Source: Platynereis dumerilii (Eukaryota; Annelida; Polychaeta; Phyllodocida; Nereididae). Taken from it: 64,000 bases of DNA. The notes beneath the pieces were generated by a model. It had not been told where the DNA came from. It saw nothing but the letters and a program-made list of their open reading frames with translations, and ran no database searches. Each line of letters begins with the position of its first letter. Position 1 is the first letter of the stretch. This document shows positions 35,066-44,160 of this stretch, in pieces. A program made the translations under genes and the position numbers. The DNA lies in assembly GCA_026936325.1 (NCBI GenBank), contig JAPTHN010000005.1:56473514-56537513 (forward strand). Direction: 5' to 3'.

Positions 35066-35580
35066 ATGAGGCTCTGAGGTCTGTCAGAGTGTAGAGGTAA
35101 ACGTAGTAGGTCTCTCAGGTCTGTGAGAGGCAAAAGGTGAGAAGAGTGAGGCTCTGAGGTCTGTCAGAGTGTAGAGGTACATGTAAACGTAGCAGATCTC
35201 TCAGGTCTGTGAGAGGCAAAAGGTGAGAAGAGTAAGGCTCTGAGGTCTGTCAGAGTGTAGAGGTAAACGTAGCAGATCTCTCAGGTCTGTGAGAGGCAAA
35301 AGGTGAGAGGAGTAAGGCTCTGAGGTCTATCAGAGTGTAGAGGTAAACGTAGCAGATCTCTCAGGTCTGTGAGAGGCAAAAGGTGAGAAGAGTAAGGCTC
35401 TGAGGTCTGTCAGAGTCTACAGGTAAAAGTAGCAGGTCTCTCAGGTCTATGAGAGGCAAAGGTGAGAAGAGTGAGGCTCTGAGGTCTGTCAGAGTCTACA
35501 GGTAAAAGTAGCAGATCTCTCAGGTCTATGAGAGGCAAAGGTGAGAAGAGTGAGGCTCTGAGGTCTGTCAGTAAAAGTGT
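35066..35580. repeat. 80-bp tandem array of paired hairpins
   Basis: Each 80-bp unit contains two 40-bp halves. One has CTCTGA-GGTCTG-TCAGAG (starts 35072, 35152, 35238, 35318, 35398, 35475 and a partial at 35555); the other has CTCTCA-GGTCTG-TGAGAG (for example 35112). Both are 6-bp stems around the same loop, and they differ by a swapped C-G pair. Loop variants GGTCTA occur, but the stems are unchanged. Confidence 0.95.
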
Positions 35581-36078
35581 GAGGCAAGATTAAGTCTATA
35601 AAACTGAACGATTTTACAGGCCTATGAGAATTTAAAGTGTTTGGATGCTGATGGTTTGCTGTAAAGCGAAAAAAATGAAGTGCAATTATGTGAAAGGTTC
35701 AAAATATATGTAGTAAAATGAAGTCTTGAATGTGTTCAAATTCTTCAAAAATGTTGCACAATTTTGTTGGGAGAACAGATTTTGTAGTAAGTGTCTGGAG
35801 TAATAAGTCAATCTGGAGTAATAAGTCAATGCTGACGATAGAAAATATGACAACTAAATGGCTTTACAGGTGCAAAAAACGAAGTGAAAATAGAGGTCAA
35901 AACAATGTGTATTAGAGCTGGAAAATGATGTTGAAGAAAGCAGGTAGTTAAATGACAAAGTTTACACTAAAATCACACTGAAACAGCACAGCAGCACAAC
36001 AATAAGCAAAGAAGTATGAGACAGTCTATAGTTTCTAGTATGAAAACGAGAAGCAGGTATCCAGAGATGTGAAGTATT
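35581..36078. other. Non-coding stretch, nothing recognised
   Basis: A short duplication GGAGTAATAAGTCAAT at about 35798-35830; no gene or transposon end is seen. Confidence 0.5.
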
Positions 36079-36420
36079 TACCTTATTTCCTCGTTTAGAA
36101 GCCCGGGCGTTTATTGTTTTAAAGGGGATCATTACCCCGGCGTTTATACGAGACAGGCGTCTATTTGAGACCGGCGTTTATTGTTTTAAAACAAGATAGC
36201 AATCAAGTAACATCTTGGTATGCAAGGGTACGCACGCAGGTAAACCTTGCATGGAAACAGCTGGGCAGCATGCAAGGCTGTCAATTAGGGCTGTTTATAG
36301 TGGCTGACCCGGCGTGTATTTGAGCCAGGCGTTTATTATTTTAGCGTGGGTCCCTACCCCGGCCTGTAAACGAGACAGGCTTCTATTTGAGACCAGGTTT
36401 CTATTCGAGGAAATACGGTA
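36079..36420. mobile_element. MITE with TACCTTATTTCCTCG-type TIR
   Basis: The left end TACCTTATTTCCTCGTTTAG and the right end TATTCGAGGAAATACGGTA are inverted over about 20 bp with a few mismatches. Internal GGCGTTTATTGTTTTA phrases repeat and GAGACAGGC occurs twice. TA may be the target duplication. No coding sequence. Confidence 0.75.
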
Positions 36421-36933
36421 TGCAGATCCAGTTGAGACAGACATTTTCAGTGAATTCTGTGTGTATTGGTGTTGCACATGTACAGCCAGCAGCAGGTGCA
36501 ATGTAGGTCAGAGCAGTCAAGCATGAAGGTGTGTATTGAAGTCCGTTACAATGGCCAAAGCCAATAGGCTTAGTTGACAAGCTCAATGTACAAAAATATG
36601 GAAGTATTAGTGCACAAAAAGTTGCCAGAGACTTGAAGGAGATGCTTAAAACGAAGATTGACATAAAATTAGCAGGTAAACATGCACAGAACTCCTGTAG
36701 TTGTCCTTTTAAAATGTCTCTCTGCTCTTCACTTGCGTCTTCACTCTTCAGGCAGCGCCCTCTATTCATGAAAAAGAAGTTCCTTCCTTGAAAGAAAATT
36801 TGAATCTTGAAACTTTTCAGTCCTTGAAATCCGAGGGTGAATGACTGTATGGGTGATGCATTTCACATCCTTTATTCATGTATGTAGGAATGATTTGAAC
36901 AGCAAGGACCACAGCAATGAGGCTAAGAGCAAA
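36421..36933. other. Non-coding stretch between MITE and LINE
   Basis: No gene, repeat or RNA is recognised. Confidence 0.5.
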
Positions 36934-36960
36934 CAGAATAGAATATAGAATATAGAATTT
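36934..36960 (-). repeat. Terminal ATTCTAT repeat of the CR1 LINE
   Basis: On the minus strand AATTCTATATTCTATATTCT runs to the 3' end, with about three heptamer units. Such repeats terminate CR1 elements and serve as the target-primed start signal in that family. Confidence 0.75.
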
Positions 36961-37110
36961 CTGTGCGCAGGTCTGTCGACCTCTATGCACAGATCATGAT
37001 TCAACTGGTCATTGTGACATCTTGAAGGAGTGTGGACTTGTGCTGGCCTGGTGTATTTACAAATGTACACTATATACATGTATTTTCAGAGGTTGTCCTA
37101 GGGGAGGCTA

Positions 37111-37680
37111 GCCGCTGCCGCTGCTGCCAAATATTTACAAAAGGATTTTAATATCCTATAGGATAAATCTGATTCCACAATAAATAGACTAACACCTACG
37201 GGAAAGGCCGCTGCCGCTGCACTCTCCAGTATATCTAGTAATAATTATAACTGTTAGTATTACATCAGTCCTGGACGGATTATATAGACACACACATACG
37301 GGAAAGGCCGCTGCCGCTGCACTCTCCGGTATATCAGGCAATAATTTAACTTGTAGAAAATTTAACATAAACCTGGACGGATTAGTAAAAATATACATTA
37401 CGCAGATGAAACAGTAAATGGACGGATATTTCTGATAGTCTACATATTTGTACGTAACAATAACTAGTGGCATTTAGAACCTTTCAGGCAAAAACAAATA
37501 ACAAAGAAATACAAAAGGTTTAGGCCGCTGCCGCTGCCACAACCATGTCACTAGTAGTCTATTATTAAGTGACTCATTTCTTAAATTCCCTCAAGCCGTG
37601 GTTTGCCCAGACTTATGTTGCAGATTTCCTGATCCCTCATATTTCTCCTTCCAGAACCATGAGATAGCCGCTGCCGCTGC
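37111..37680 (-). repeat. LINE 3' UTR with five copies of a GC-rich 14-mer
   Basis: GCCGCTGCCGCTGC (plus-strand reading) is exact at 37111, 37207, 37307, 37524 and 37667. Two of the copies lie in an imperfect ~100-bp tandem unit that also shares ACGGGAAAGG, CACTCTCC and CTGGACGGATTA. The surrounding sequence is AT-rich, so the words stand out. A sixth exact copy (41651) and a degenerate one (41870) lie between the SGNH ORF and ORF1. Confidence 0.9.
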
Positions 37681-37752
37681 TATCTTGCGTCGAGTCTTCC
37701 GTCTGGGTCGTATTTAAAAGGGGCGTCCTTCCAATGGCGACCGATTCTTGAT

Positions 37753-39789
37753 TTAAAACGAGTTTATTGAGGGGGCTCCAGCCACATGTTGGGGTAGCTT
37801 GTTCCATGTTTCGACGACTCTTATACTGAAGCTGTGCTTGCGCACATCCAGTCTATTCACCTGGCGCTTGTATAAGGGAAATTCGTTGTACCTGCCTGCT
37901 CTGTTAGTCCTTGGTAGAACTAGACTTGACTTCCTATCATACAGGCCATGGACGATTTTGTATACCTCCAACATGTCACCCCTTCGTCGCCTGTATATCA
38001 GTGTGGGCAATTGGAGTCTCCTTAGTCTTTCCTCATAGGGCAAATCCCTAAATCCATTTATTGTTTTGGTGGCATGCCTTTGCACTGATTCCAACTTATT
38101 TATGTCCTTCTTCTTATATGGGCTCCATAGGCTCTGTCCATATTCCAAGTGGCTCCTGACTAGCGCACAATAAATTGGTTTGAAAACTTCTGGTGTTAAA
38201 TCGCTGAATGTTCTTCTGATGAGGCCCATGTTACGTCTGGCTTTGCCGCAGATGGTATCTATATGCTGTTCGAAGTTTAGATTCTCGTCTCTGAGTATGA
38301 CTAGGTCTTTTTCACTCTTTACTCTCTCCAGGATGATCCTACGTTCCGGGTTCGATTGATCAGGGAGCCATCTGTCTGTTCCAGTTGTTCCACCCCTTTT
38401 GGTGGTTACTATCATTTGATGGCATTTGTCAGGATGGAAGCCCAGTAACCACTTTTCTGACCAGCAGTTCAGTTTCATCAGGCTAGGTTGGATGGTGTCT
38501 CTGATGTCATCATTTAGCACTTGAAAAATCTTGGTGTCATCGGCAAACATATAAGTTGAAGATGGAGTATCAGTTGGTAGGTCATTTATATACACTACAA
38601 ATAGTACTGGCCCAAGCACAGACCCCTGCAGTATTCCACTTGTAACTGGAAATGAACTGGAGATCTCCCCGTTGACTCTTACTGCTTGACTTCTACCCTT
38701 TAGAAAGGACTCAATCCATGACAACATGGGATCTCTGAAACCATAGTATTCTAGCTTGTGTATTAAACGCCGATGCGGCACAGAGTCAAACGCTTTTTTG
38801 AAGTCCATAAAGATGACCTCAATATCCCTGCCTTCGTCTAGTGCCTCCGTCCATTCATCAAGGATTTTAAGCAGTTGTAGGATCGTAGATCTGCCGTTGA
38901 TGAATCCGTACTGGTTGTCGCTCAGCAGCCCGTTGCTTTCCATATGGACCATAATTCTTGCTCTTATAATCTTCTCCATCATCTTACTAGCCACACTGGT
39001 CAAGCTGATAGGTCTATAGTTGTCGCATTTGGCTCTTGATCCCTTCTTATGTATCGGTGTAATTACAGCTTTCTTCCAGGCTTCTGGCACAGTTGATGTT
39101 TGTAGGGATGAGTTGAAAACTGATGTGAGTGGTTCTGCCAATTCCGATGCAAGCTCTTCCAGTAACCTTGGGTGTAAATTATCTGGTCCTGGCGACTTAT
39201 TTGGGTTTAGATCCTTCAGAGGTTTTAGCACCGTTGTGCTTTCAATTTTTTCATTTCCACTGCATGTTGGCATGGTGGCAGGTGTTCCTGGCAGGGGTCC
39301 AAACGGTTCATTGACTAATACTGAGCTGAAGAACTTCCCGAGGGACTCAGCCTTTTGGGCGTCCGTTGTTGATTTAACTCCTGCGCCATCAACTAAGTCT
39401 GGGAGCGACTGTCTCGTCTTCGTGTTGTTGCTAACAAATTTCCAGAACTTCTTTGGATTCCTCTTAATTTCCCCAGCTATCTCCCTCTCAAATTTCCTTC
39501 TGTTTGATCTTAGGTTGTTCTTCAGTTGGTTCCTTATTTTAGTGTATTCCAGGTACTTGGCACGGTCCCTTGTCTCAAGGTATCTTTGCCATGCCCAATG
39601 TTTTTTCTTCACTTTCTTCCGGAGTTCCTCGTTCAGTGGTATACTGTTCCCTCGGCACCTCTGTTTTGACACTGGTACATGTTCTTGGACCATCCTCCTC
39701 AGTCTATCTTCCACAACCTTCCCTTTCACCTCGCAGTTCTCGGGATCACCTAATAGTGCCTCCCATCCCATGCAGAGTTTTTCTTTCAT
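37753..39789 (-). CDS. LINE ORF2, reverse transcriptase part
   Basis: An open frame of 678 codons. A basic linker (about 60-120) is followed by a thumb/finger lead-in NPNKSPGPDNLHPRLLEE (about 195), NYRPISLTSVASK, the palm motif FMDFKKAFDSVPHR, GILQGSVLGPVLF, and the catalytic FADDT near plus position 38550. The C-terminal region with RSHLEYGQSLWSPY and SIRVVETWNKLPQHV is typical of CR1/Jockey-group RTs. It reverse-transcribes the element's RNA at the nicked target. The endonuclease upstream is in another frame, separated by at least one frameshift at about 39790-39845, so ORF2 is not continuous. Confidence 0.92.
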   Translation of the reverse strand: MKEKLCMGWEALLGDPENCEVKGKVVEDRLRRMVQEHVPVSKQRCRGNSIPLNEELRKKVKKKHWAWQRYLETRDRAKYLEYTKIRNQLKNNLRSNRRKFEREIAGEIKRNPKKFWKFVSNNTKTRQSLPDLVDGAGVKSTTDAQKAESLGKFFSSVLVNEPFGPLPGTPATMPTCSGNEKIESTTVLKPLKDLNPNKSPGPDNLHPRLLEELASELAEPLTSVFNSSLQTSTVPEAWKKAVITPIHKKGSRAKCDNYRPISLTSVASKMMEKIIRARIMVHMESNGLLSDNQYGFINGRSTILQLLKILDEWTEALDEGRDIEVIFMDFKKAFDSVPHRRLIHKLEYYGFRDPMLSWIESFLKGRSQAVRVNGEISSSFPVTSGILQGSVLGPVLFVVYINDLPTDTPSSTYMFADDTKIFQVLNDDIRDTIQPSLMKLNCWSEKWLLGFHPDKCHQMIVTTKRGGTTGTDRWLPDQSNPERRIILERVKSEKDLVILRDENLNFEQHIDTICGKARRNMGLIRRTFSDLTPEVFKPIYCALVRSHLEYGQSLWSPYKKKDINKLESVQRHATKTINGFRDLPYEERLRRLQLPTLIYRRRRGDMLEVYKIVHGLYDRKSSLVLPRTNRAGRYNEFPLYKRQVNRLDVRKHSFSIRVVETWNKLPQHVAGAPSINSF

Positions 39790-39844
39790 TTTCTTGAATT
39801 CTGCCTTATTCCAGTTGAGACCCGACCCTGTTTTTCAAGTCGAC

Positions 39845-40516
39845 TTATATTAGACTATGATCGCTGTTGCCCAAAGGGCTAGCCAGTGTGATGTTCGAGA
39901 TAAGCTCCTCGTTGTTGCATACAACCAGATCAAGAACGGAAGGGGTGTCGTTTCCTCTGGCCCTTGTGGGCTCAGTTATGTGCTGGTTCCAGAAGTGTTC
40001 TTGTATTAAGTTAACAAGCTGCTCCGAGACAGGTGAGGTCATCGCCGTTGGCCCATGTGTTCCCCATACTATATCCGGCAGGTTGAAGTCTCCAATTATC
40101 AGTAGGAAGGTATGCTCCTTGTCATGAAGCTGCCGTAGTAGGCTCATTAACTCCTGATTATTATCCAGTGGAGAGCTGGGGCTTCTGTAGATTATACATA
40201 CTATTAGGACTTCGCCTCCTTGTAGTTTCAGGCTCACCGAATGGTATTCGCAGAAATTTGATGTACATGATATCTCTGACACTCCCAAGTAGTTATCTAT
40301 ATGTAATGCTATTCCTCGGCCATTGGTCTCATTCAGGTTGGTGTGGAATAGTTGATACCCTTCTAGTGCAATCTCAGCTTCCTGGAGTCGGTAACTTGGT
40401 GTTTTGGGTTTAATTTCCGTGATTGCTATCATATCCGGCTTGCTAGATTTAATCCTTTCTTGTAGCTCACACATCTTGTTTCGAAAGCTGTCCGCGTTGG
40501 TATACCAAATAGACAA
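39845..40516 (-). CDS. LINE ORF2, APE-type endonuclease part
   Basis: The sequence contains SIWYTNADSFRNKM at the start (APE blocks usually begin NxRS or TNAxS in CR1-like LINEs), ITEIKP (catalytic Glu block), IIYRSPSSP, IIGDFNLPDIVW (GDFN block) and LGNSDHSLI (SDH block). The open frame continues upstream of 40516 past an in-frame TTG, and ORF1's stop lies within this upstream extension in another frame. ORF1 and ORF2 therefore overlap or are separated by a shift. The enzyme nicks target DNA to prime reverse transcription. Confidence 0.9.
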   Translation of the reverse strand: MSIWYTNADSFRNKMCELQERIKSSKPDMIAITEIKPKTPSYRLQEAEIALEGYQLFHTNLNETNGRGIALHIDNYLGVSEISCTSNFCEYHSVSLKLQGGEVLIVCIIYRSPSSPLDNNQELMSLLRQLHDKEHTFLLIIGDFNLPDIVWGTHGPTAMTSPVSEQLVNLIQEHFWNQHITEPTRARGNDTPSVLDLVVCNNEELISNITLASPLGNSDHSLI

Positions 40517-40545
40517 TGTTTTTCCAGGTTGATTCGCAGCTGGTA

Positions 40546-41548
40546 CTAGGACTTTGGTTTTGGGACCACCTTCTCCCTCCCTGGGCCTCCTTGGACTTGG
40601 TAGGTAAAATTTGACGCCTGGTCGCCTTTGTCTGCCTTGGCTTTGTTTATGAGTTGTCTCCGGTGCTCCCTAAGTGCTTTCGGCAAGTCATGGGATATGC
40701 TGACGTCCCAGTCTGTATCCTTGAGTTTTTTCAAGTTACCCATGATTCTATTCTTGTTGTATTCAGGGGCCAGTTTTACCAGGGTTGGTCTTGTTCTGTG
40801 TGCCGTTTCTCTGAGTCTTCTAACTTCAACCAGGTTGTCTGCGTTCAGTGCTCCGTCCATCACTTGCAGAATACGTGTGACCGTTTCTTTATCTTCTCTT
40901 TTTTGTTCCTCTGCCAGTTCCTTGGTACTCTCTACAATTCTGTGGATTATGATGTTCTGTTTCCGTTTTTCTTCCTCTGCTACGTCTCCTAGTGCTAGCC
41001 TGGCTATACTGTATGTCTCTTCGTTTGTTGGAGCAGTGGCATTCTGTTTCACTTCCTCCTGTACTACCTTCCTAATATTTTCCTTCACCGGTTCCTCGTT
41101 GATGGCAGTCTGGACCTCGTTTCGTACATACTCTAGACTGATCTGTGAGTCTTCTATTTCGTGTACCTTTTGTTCCACAGAGGTTAGTCTTCTCTCCATG
41201 TCTTCATGTTCGGTCCTTATTTTGTCCATAAATCTAAGTGTAGTTCCCACATTTACGTGGCATACAGAGCAAAACCTCCATGCATCTATCAGATGATTTA
41301 GACAGTAGTTGGTATTCCTCATCCTCCATGTTATTGCACTCAGCGTGTTCCCAGCTCTTGCACCAGTTGCATAGGATTCCATGGTGGTCCTTAGTTACTT
41401 CCAACTTGCATATCTTACTTGTTTTAGGTGGTAATGGAGCGGCTTCCGCTGCTCCACCATTCTTTTCAGTTGAATCATCGGGTCTGTCTCGGGTTGATGA
41501 CTTTCTCCCTTTGCCAGCCGCAGCACCTCCCCTGCCGCTGCCTCCCAT
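40546..41548 (-). CDS. LINE ORF1: PHD finger, coiled coil, RRM-like domain
   Basis: The ATG at 41548 has an ideal ACCATGG context. A Gly/Arg/Ala-rich lead is followed by a PHD-type zinc finger (C, HHGILCNWCKSWEHAEC, then WRFCSVCH). A frameshift near 41270-41290 splits the finger between two frames. Next comes a Glu/Arg-rich coiled coil (about 41230-41000) and an L1-ORF1p-like RRM/CTD segment (IIIHRIVES, RRLRETAHRTRPTLVKLA, HRRQLINKAK). ORF1 proteins bind element RNA as trimers; PHD fingers in CR1-type ORF1s are known. The frame ends at TAG near 40546, overlapping the ORF2 upstream frame. Confidence 0.85.
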
Positions 41549-41575
41549 GGTTAAGCACAGTGTAAGGATACACAC

Positions 41576-41918
41576 AAATAGTAACTGTGGTAAAAAATTA
41601 TGTACAGTGAATATAGTTTAATGCTTATAATACAACGCTGACCTTGGGCTGCCGCTGCCGCTGCTTGCCCTCATAATTTGTTGTGTCTAAGTGTATTATC
41701 TTGGGGTATCAAACTTTAATGGCTTATCTCTTAGTGGTAACCCAAGGAAAATAGTACAATGTAGAACAACAATGATTACGGCTTAGTGAATGCAATATTT
41801 TAGTAAATTAAACAAATACCTTAATACAAAATTAAAGTGATTTAATACTGGGTATATGAGTTGGGAGTAGCCGCTACCGCTGTTTCACCCCCTTAAGTAT
41901 TACGTTTATGTTTCCACA
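41576..41918 (-). other. Spacer between SGNH ORF and ORF1 of the LINE
   Basis: AT-rich non-coding DNA holding one exact (41651-41664) and one degenerate (41870-41882) copy of the GC-rich 14-mer found in the element's 3' UTR. Confidence 0.8.
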
Positions 41919-42695
41919 TCAGTCACATCGATTGGCTCTCCTCTTAAAGTTCAAGGTTTCTGGTTCCGTCTCAGATTCTTCTGATGATTCTTGACGGAAA
42001 CTTGGTGCAGTTCTGCTGTGAAGGTTGTCTATCACCTCTGCTACTCTTCTGAACCAAGTTGCCTTCAGTTTCAGGTCAGGGTGGACACCGTCCGTCAGCT
42101 CTTTGGATTTGAATTTCTTTACTCTTGTTCTAGCTGCTCCTCTCTTCTTCCTTTGCAGCAAGTTTGAGAAGCATTTCTCAGCCCAATTTATGGTTTCTCT
42201 TCCGTTGATTTTGTTCAATTCCACAATTCTTCCGTTAACAAACTCAAGATGCTCCTCCAACAGCCACTGTTGTTCGGCTCGATCTCTTTTGACCTCGTTA
42301 CTTTCGTTCAGGTCCTCTCCATTTTTCCATACTCCATAGGATTCCAGGTGGGCCGGGGGGATCGTTGCCACATTAATGTTTCTTTCCGAGATCTTCGATA
42401 GCTGCTTGCAGAAATTCGTGATGTGGTTTCCCAGTGGTCGGTATTCAAGTATGATATTCCCTCTGTCGCGTGTCTTCCTTGTGAAGTTGCAGATGCCACC
42501 CAAAATAATTCTATAGTCGAAACTTCTTCCCCTGCTGTTGGTTAAGTCAAACAGTGTCTCGATTCTAGCACCACTCCACTTTGCTACCTCGAATTTGAAG
42601 TCAAAGTTACTTTTAAATTTGTACTTAACAAGGTAATCCTCTAGTTCATCCCCTCTTGAATCAGTAGCGATGTAAACTCGGTACACTTCGCTCAT
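41919..42695 (-). CDS. SGNH/GDSL-like hydrolase ORF at the 5' side of the LINE
   Basis: The frame is open to 42767, but the ATG at 42695 immediately precedes the domain (MSEVYRVYIATDSRGDEL) and is preferred, giving 258 aa. SGNH landmarks appear: the nucleophile block TDSRG (Ser13), GGICN near residue 68 (block III Gly/Asn), and DGVHP near 202-206 giving the Asp-x-x-His pair. The C-terminal tail is acidic and then basic (SSEESETEPE, FKRR). Esterase domains occur in ORF1 of known CR1 elements, but usually fused to the PHD protein; here it is a separate upstream frame. The hydrolase substrate is unknown. A neighbouring unrelated transposon gene is the alternative, though orientation and shared 14-mers favour the LINE. 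Confidence 0.72.
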   Translation of the reverse strand: MSEVYRVYIATDSRGDELEDYLVKYKFKSNFDFKFEVAKWSGARIETLFDLTNSRGRSFDYRIILGGICNFTRKTRDRGNIILEYRPLGNHITNFCKQLSKISERNINVATIPPAHLESYGVWKNGEDLNESNEVKRDRAEQQWLLEEHLEFVNGRIVELNKINGRETINWAEKCFSNLLQRKKRGAARTRVKKFKSKELTDGVHPDLKLKATWFRRVAEVIDNLHSRTAPSFRQESSEESETEPETLNFKRRANRCD

Positions 42696-42780
42696 GTAAA
42701 AATAGAGGAAAAAGCAAGAATTAATTTGACATTGTACAGGATTAGTGTAGTACCGCTCCATCATCAACTGTATTGCTTAG

Positions 42781-43072
42781 TAAATAGCCTTGGTCAACAT
42801 AATTCGCCTGGCTGAGGTCGACGATTTCGTAGGTATTTCATTTTCCAATATGGCGGTGTCAATTATTTGAAAGTCCCGCTCAGAATGCGACCATTTTTCG
42901 CCAAGTTAACCAGCTCCGATAAACATAATTCCGTGCACATTCCATTCAGCAGTGTTAGCTTTTCTTAATCCTATGGTAGTTTTCATATTATAATCCAGCA
43001 AGACACTTATCTTTATCGTTTTTGTTGACTCAGATCGACAGCTCAGTTGCTTTTACCTATAGTCTTGATACC
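42781..43072. other. Possible 5' UTR of the CR1 LINE
   Basis: More CpG-containing sequence directly upstream of the SGNH ORF (minus strand). It could be the LINE promoter region; its boundary is not visible. Confidence 0.35.
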
Positions 43073-43200
43073 TAAAGGCCTCATCCTCAAATAGTCTTTG
43101 AAAAGTTCACTTGAACTTTTTGAAAAGTTCCGGTGAACTTTTTGAAAAGTCAATGAACTATTTGATGACTATTTCAGGATCAAGCCTTTTGGGAATGCAC
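43073..43200. mobile_element. Short foldback element with AAAGGC and AAATAGTC arms
   Basis: CCTAAAGGCCTCATCCTCAA at the left is inverted relative to AGGATCAAGCCTTTTGGG at the right; both are joined to AAATAGTC. Inside, GAACTTTTTGAAAAGTTC-type palindromic words repeat. It shares vocabulary with the tracts at 1.4-2.2 kb and 54.9-55.3 kb. Confidence 0.55.
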
Positions 43201-44031
43201 CTGCTGACCTCCCCATTACGCTGCTGACTATTTGAGATCTCTATGATCTTTCTTTTCGTCTTAATCCACCAGATGGCAGTGCTCCTTAGCACAATGCTTT
43301 CAGGGACCCCTGGTGAACAAATAGGAAAAAAAAGAGGTCGGAGCCCAGGGAGAACAACACGTTATAACTACATCTGTTTGTTGATGAAGTTGGTTGAACA
43401 GTTTGACATTTCCGTAGTCTTAACTTAATTTTAAAAAGGCTAAAAGAATGCTGAAGAACAGAAGGAAAGCTGTTGAGATAAATGGTGAGTACTCATTACA
43501 ATGTACAGTTTGTCCCACAACATGCAAACTGGTCCACGGGAAACTGGTCTGGTGTTTGGTCGGATTTCCCCTGATCTAATATACAAGGGGGGATCACAGG
43601 CACTCTCCAGTATTAGGTGATGTTCAGTAAGAGTAACTTAATACAGACAGTACAAGCTGTCAGTTCTGGTGACTGCCTGTGGGGGGATCCAGAAAATTCT
43701 GGTGGGGGGGGTCTATCTGGCTATCGCGACATAACGCGACCGCGCGATGATAAAATTAACATGTAGAAATAATAAAATTTTGGTCTGGTGGGGGGGGATG
43801 CATCCCCCCATCTCCCCCCCCCCCCTGCGTCCGTCCCTGCTAATATACACATAGAAAACTCCCGGGTACCGTAGTTGAGTTACCATAAATTATGGCATAA
43901 TTATTTTAAATTTGTTTATCACATTTTAATAATGTTTTGGTGCCGATTTTGATGGATTTGTGACGCCGACGGGCCACTCCTGAAATGGGACAAACTGCAA
44001 TTTCACTGACGATTTTCACAGTGCATTTCAC
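43201..44031. other. Non-coding stretch with G/C homopolymer runs
   Basis: Around 43676-43838 there are poly-G and poly-C runs flanking sequence with GTCCGTCCCTGC, reminiscent of hAT MITE ends, but no inverted ends could be matched. No gene is recognised. Confidence 0.45.
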
Positions 44032-44160
44032 CAGTGGCGTAACTGGGGTGTCTCGAGCGAGGCCCCGGGGGCACCTGGGGGGGGGACACCGTTCTCTGGG
44101 GGCACGTTGGAAAGTTCATATGGGGGGCACAGGTCCAATATGGGGGGGCACGTGCCGCCC
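44032..44160. mobile_element. hAT-type MITE, truncated copy
   Basis: It starts CAGTGGCGTAACTGGGGTGT and follows the 5250 copy through CTCGAGCG, GGCACCTGGGG, GAAAGTTCATATGGGG and GGCACAGGTCCAATATGG, then loses similarity before the right end. Confidence 0.75.

Larger units (their letters stand above)
36934..42780 (-). mobile_element. Nearly full-length CR1-type LINE with three ORFs
   Basis: Reading on the minus strand: an SGNH-hydrolase ORF (42695-41919), ORF1 with a PHD finger, coiled coil and RRM-like domain (41548-40546), then ORF2 endonuclease and RT (40516-37753). A 3' UTR ends in tandem ATTCTAT repeats at 36960-36934. CR1 elements are known to end in an ATTCTRTG-type octamer repeat, which supports the clade. 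At least one frameshift in ORF1 and one in ORF2 make this copy inactive, but the long RT frame shows it is fairly recent. The 5' end is not sharply defined. A GC-rich 14-mer is repeated in its UTR and inter-ORF DNA. Confidence 0.88.

Noticed and set aside
43676-43838. hAT MITE suspected from GTCCGTCCCTGC and poly-G/C runs
   Set aside because: The two candidate ends are not inverted copies of each other and no target duplication was found.
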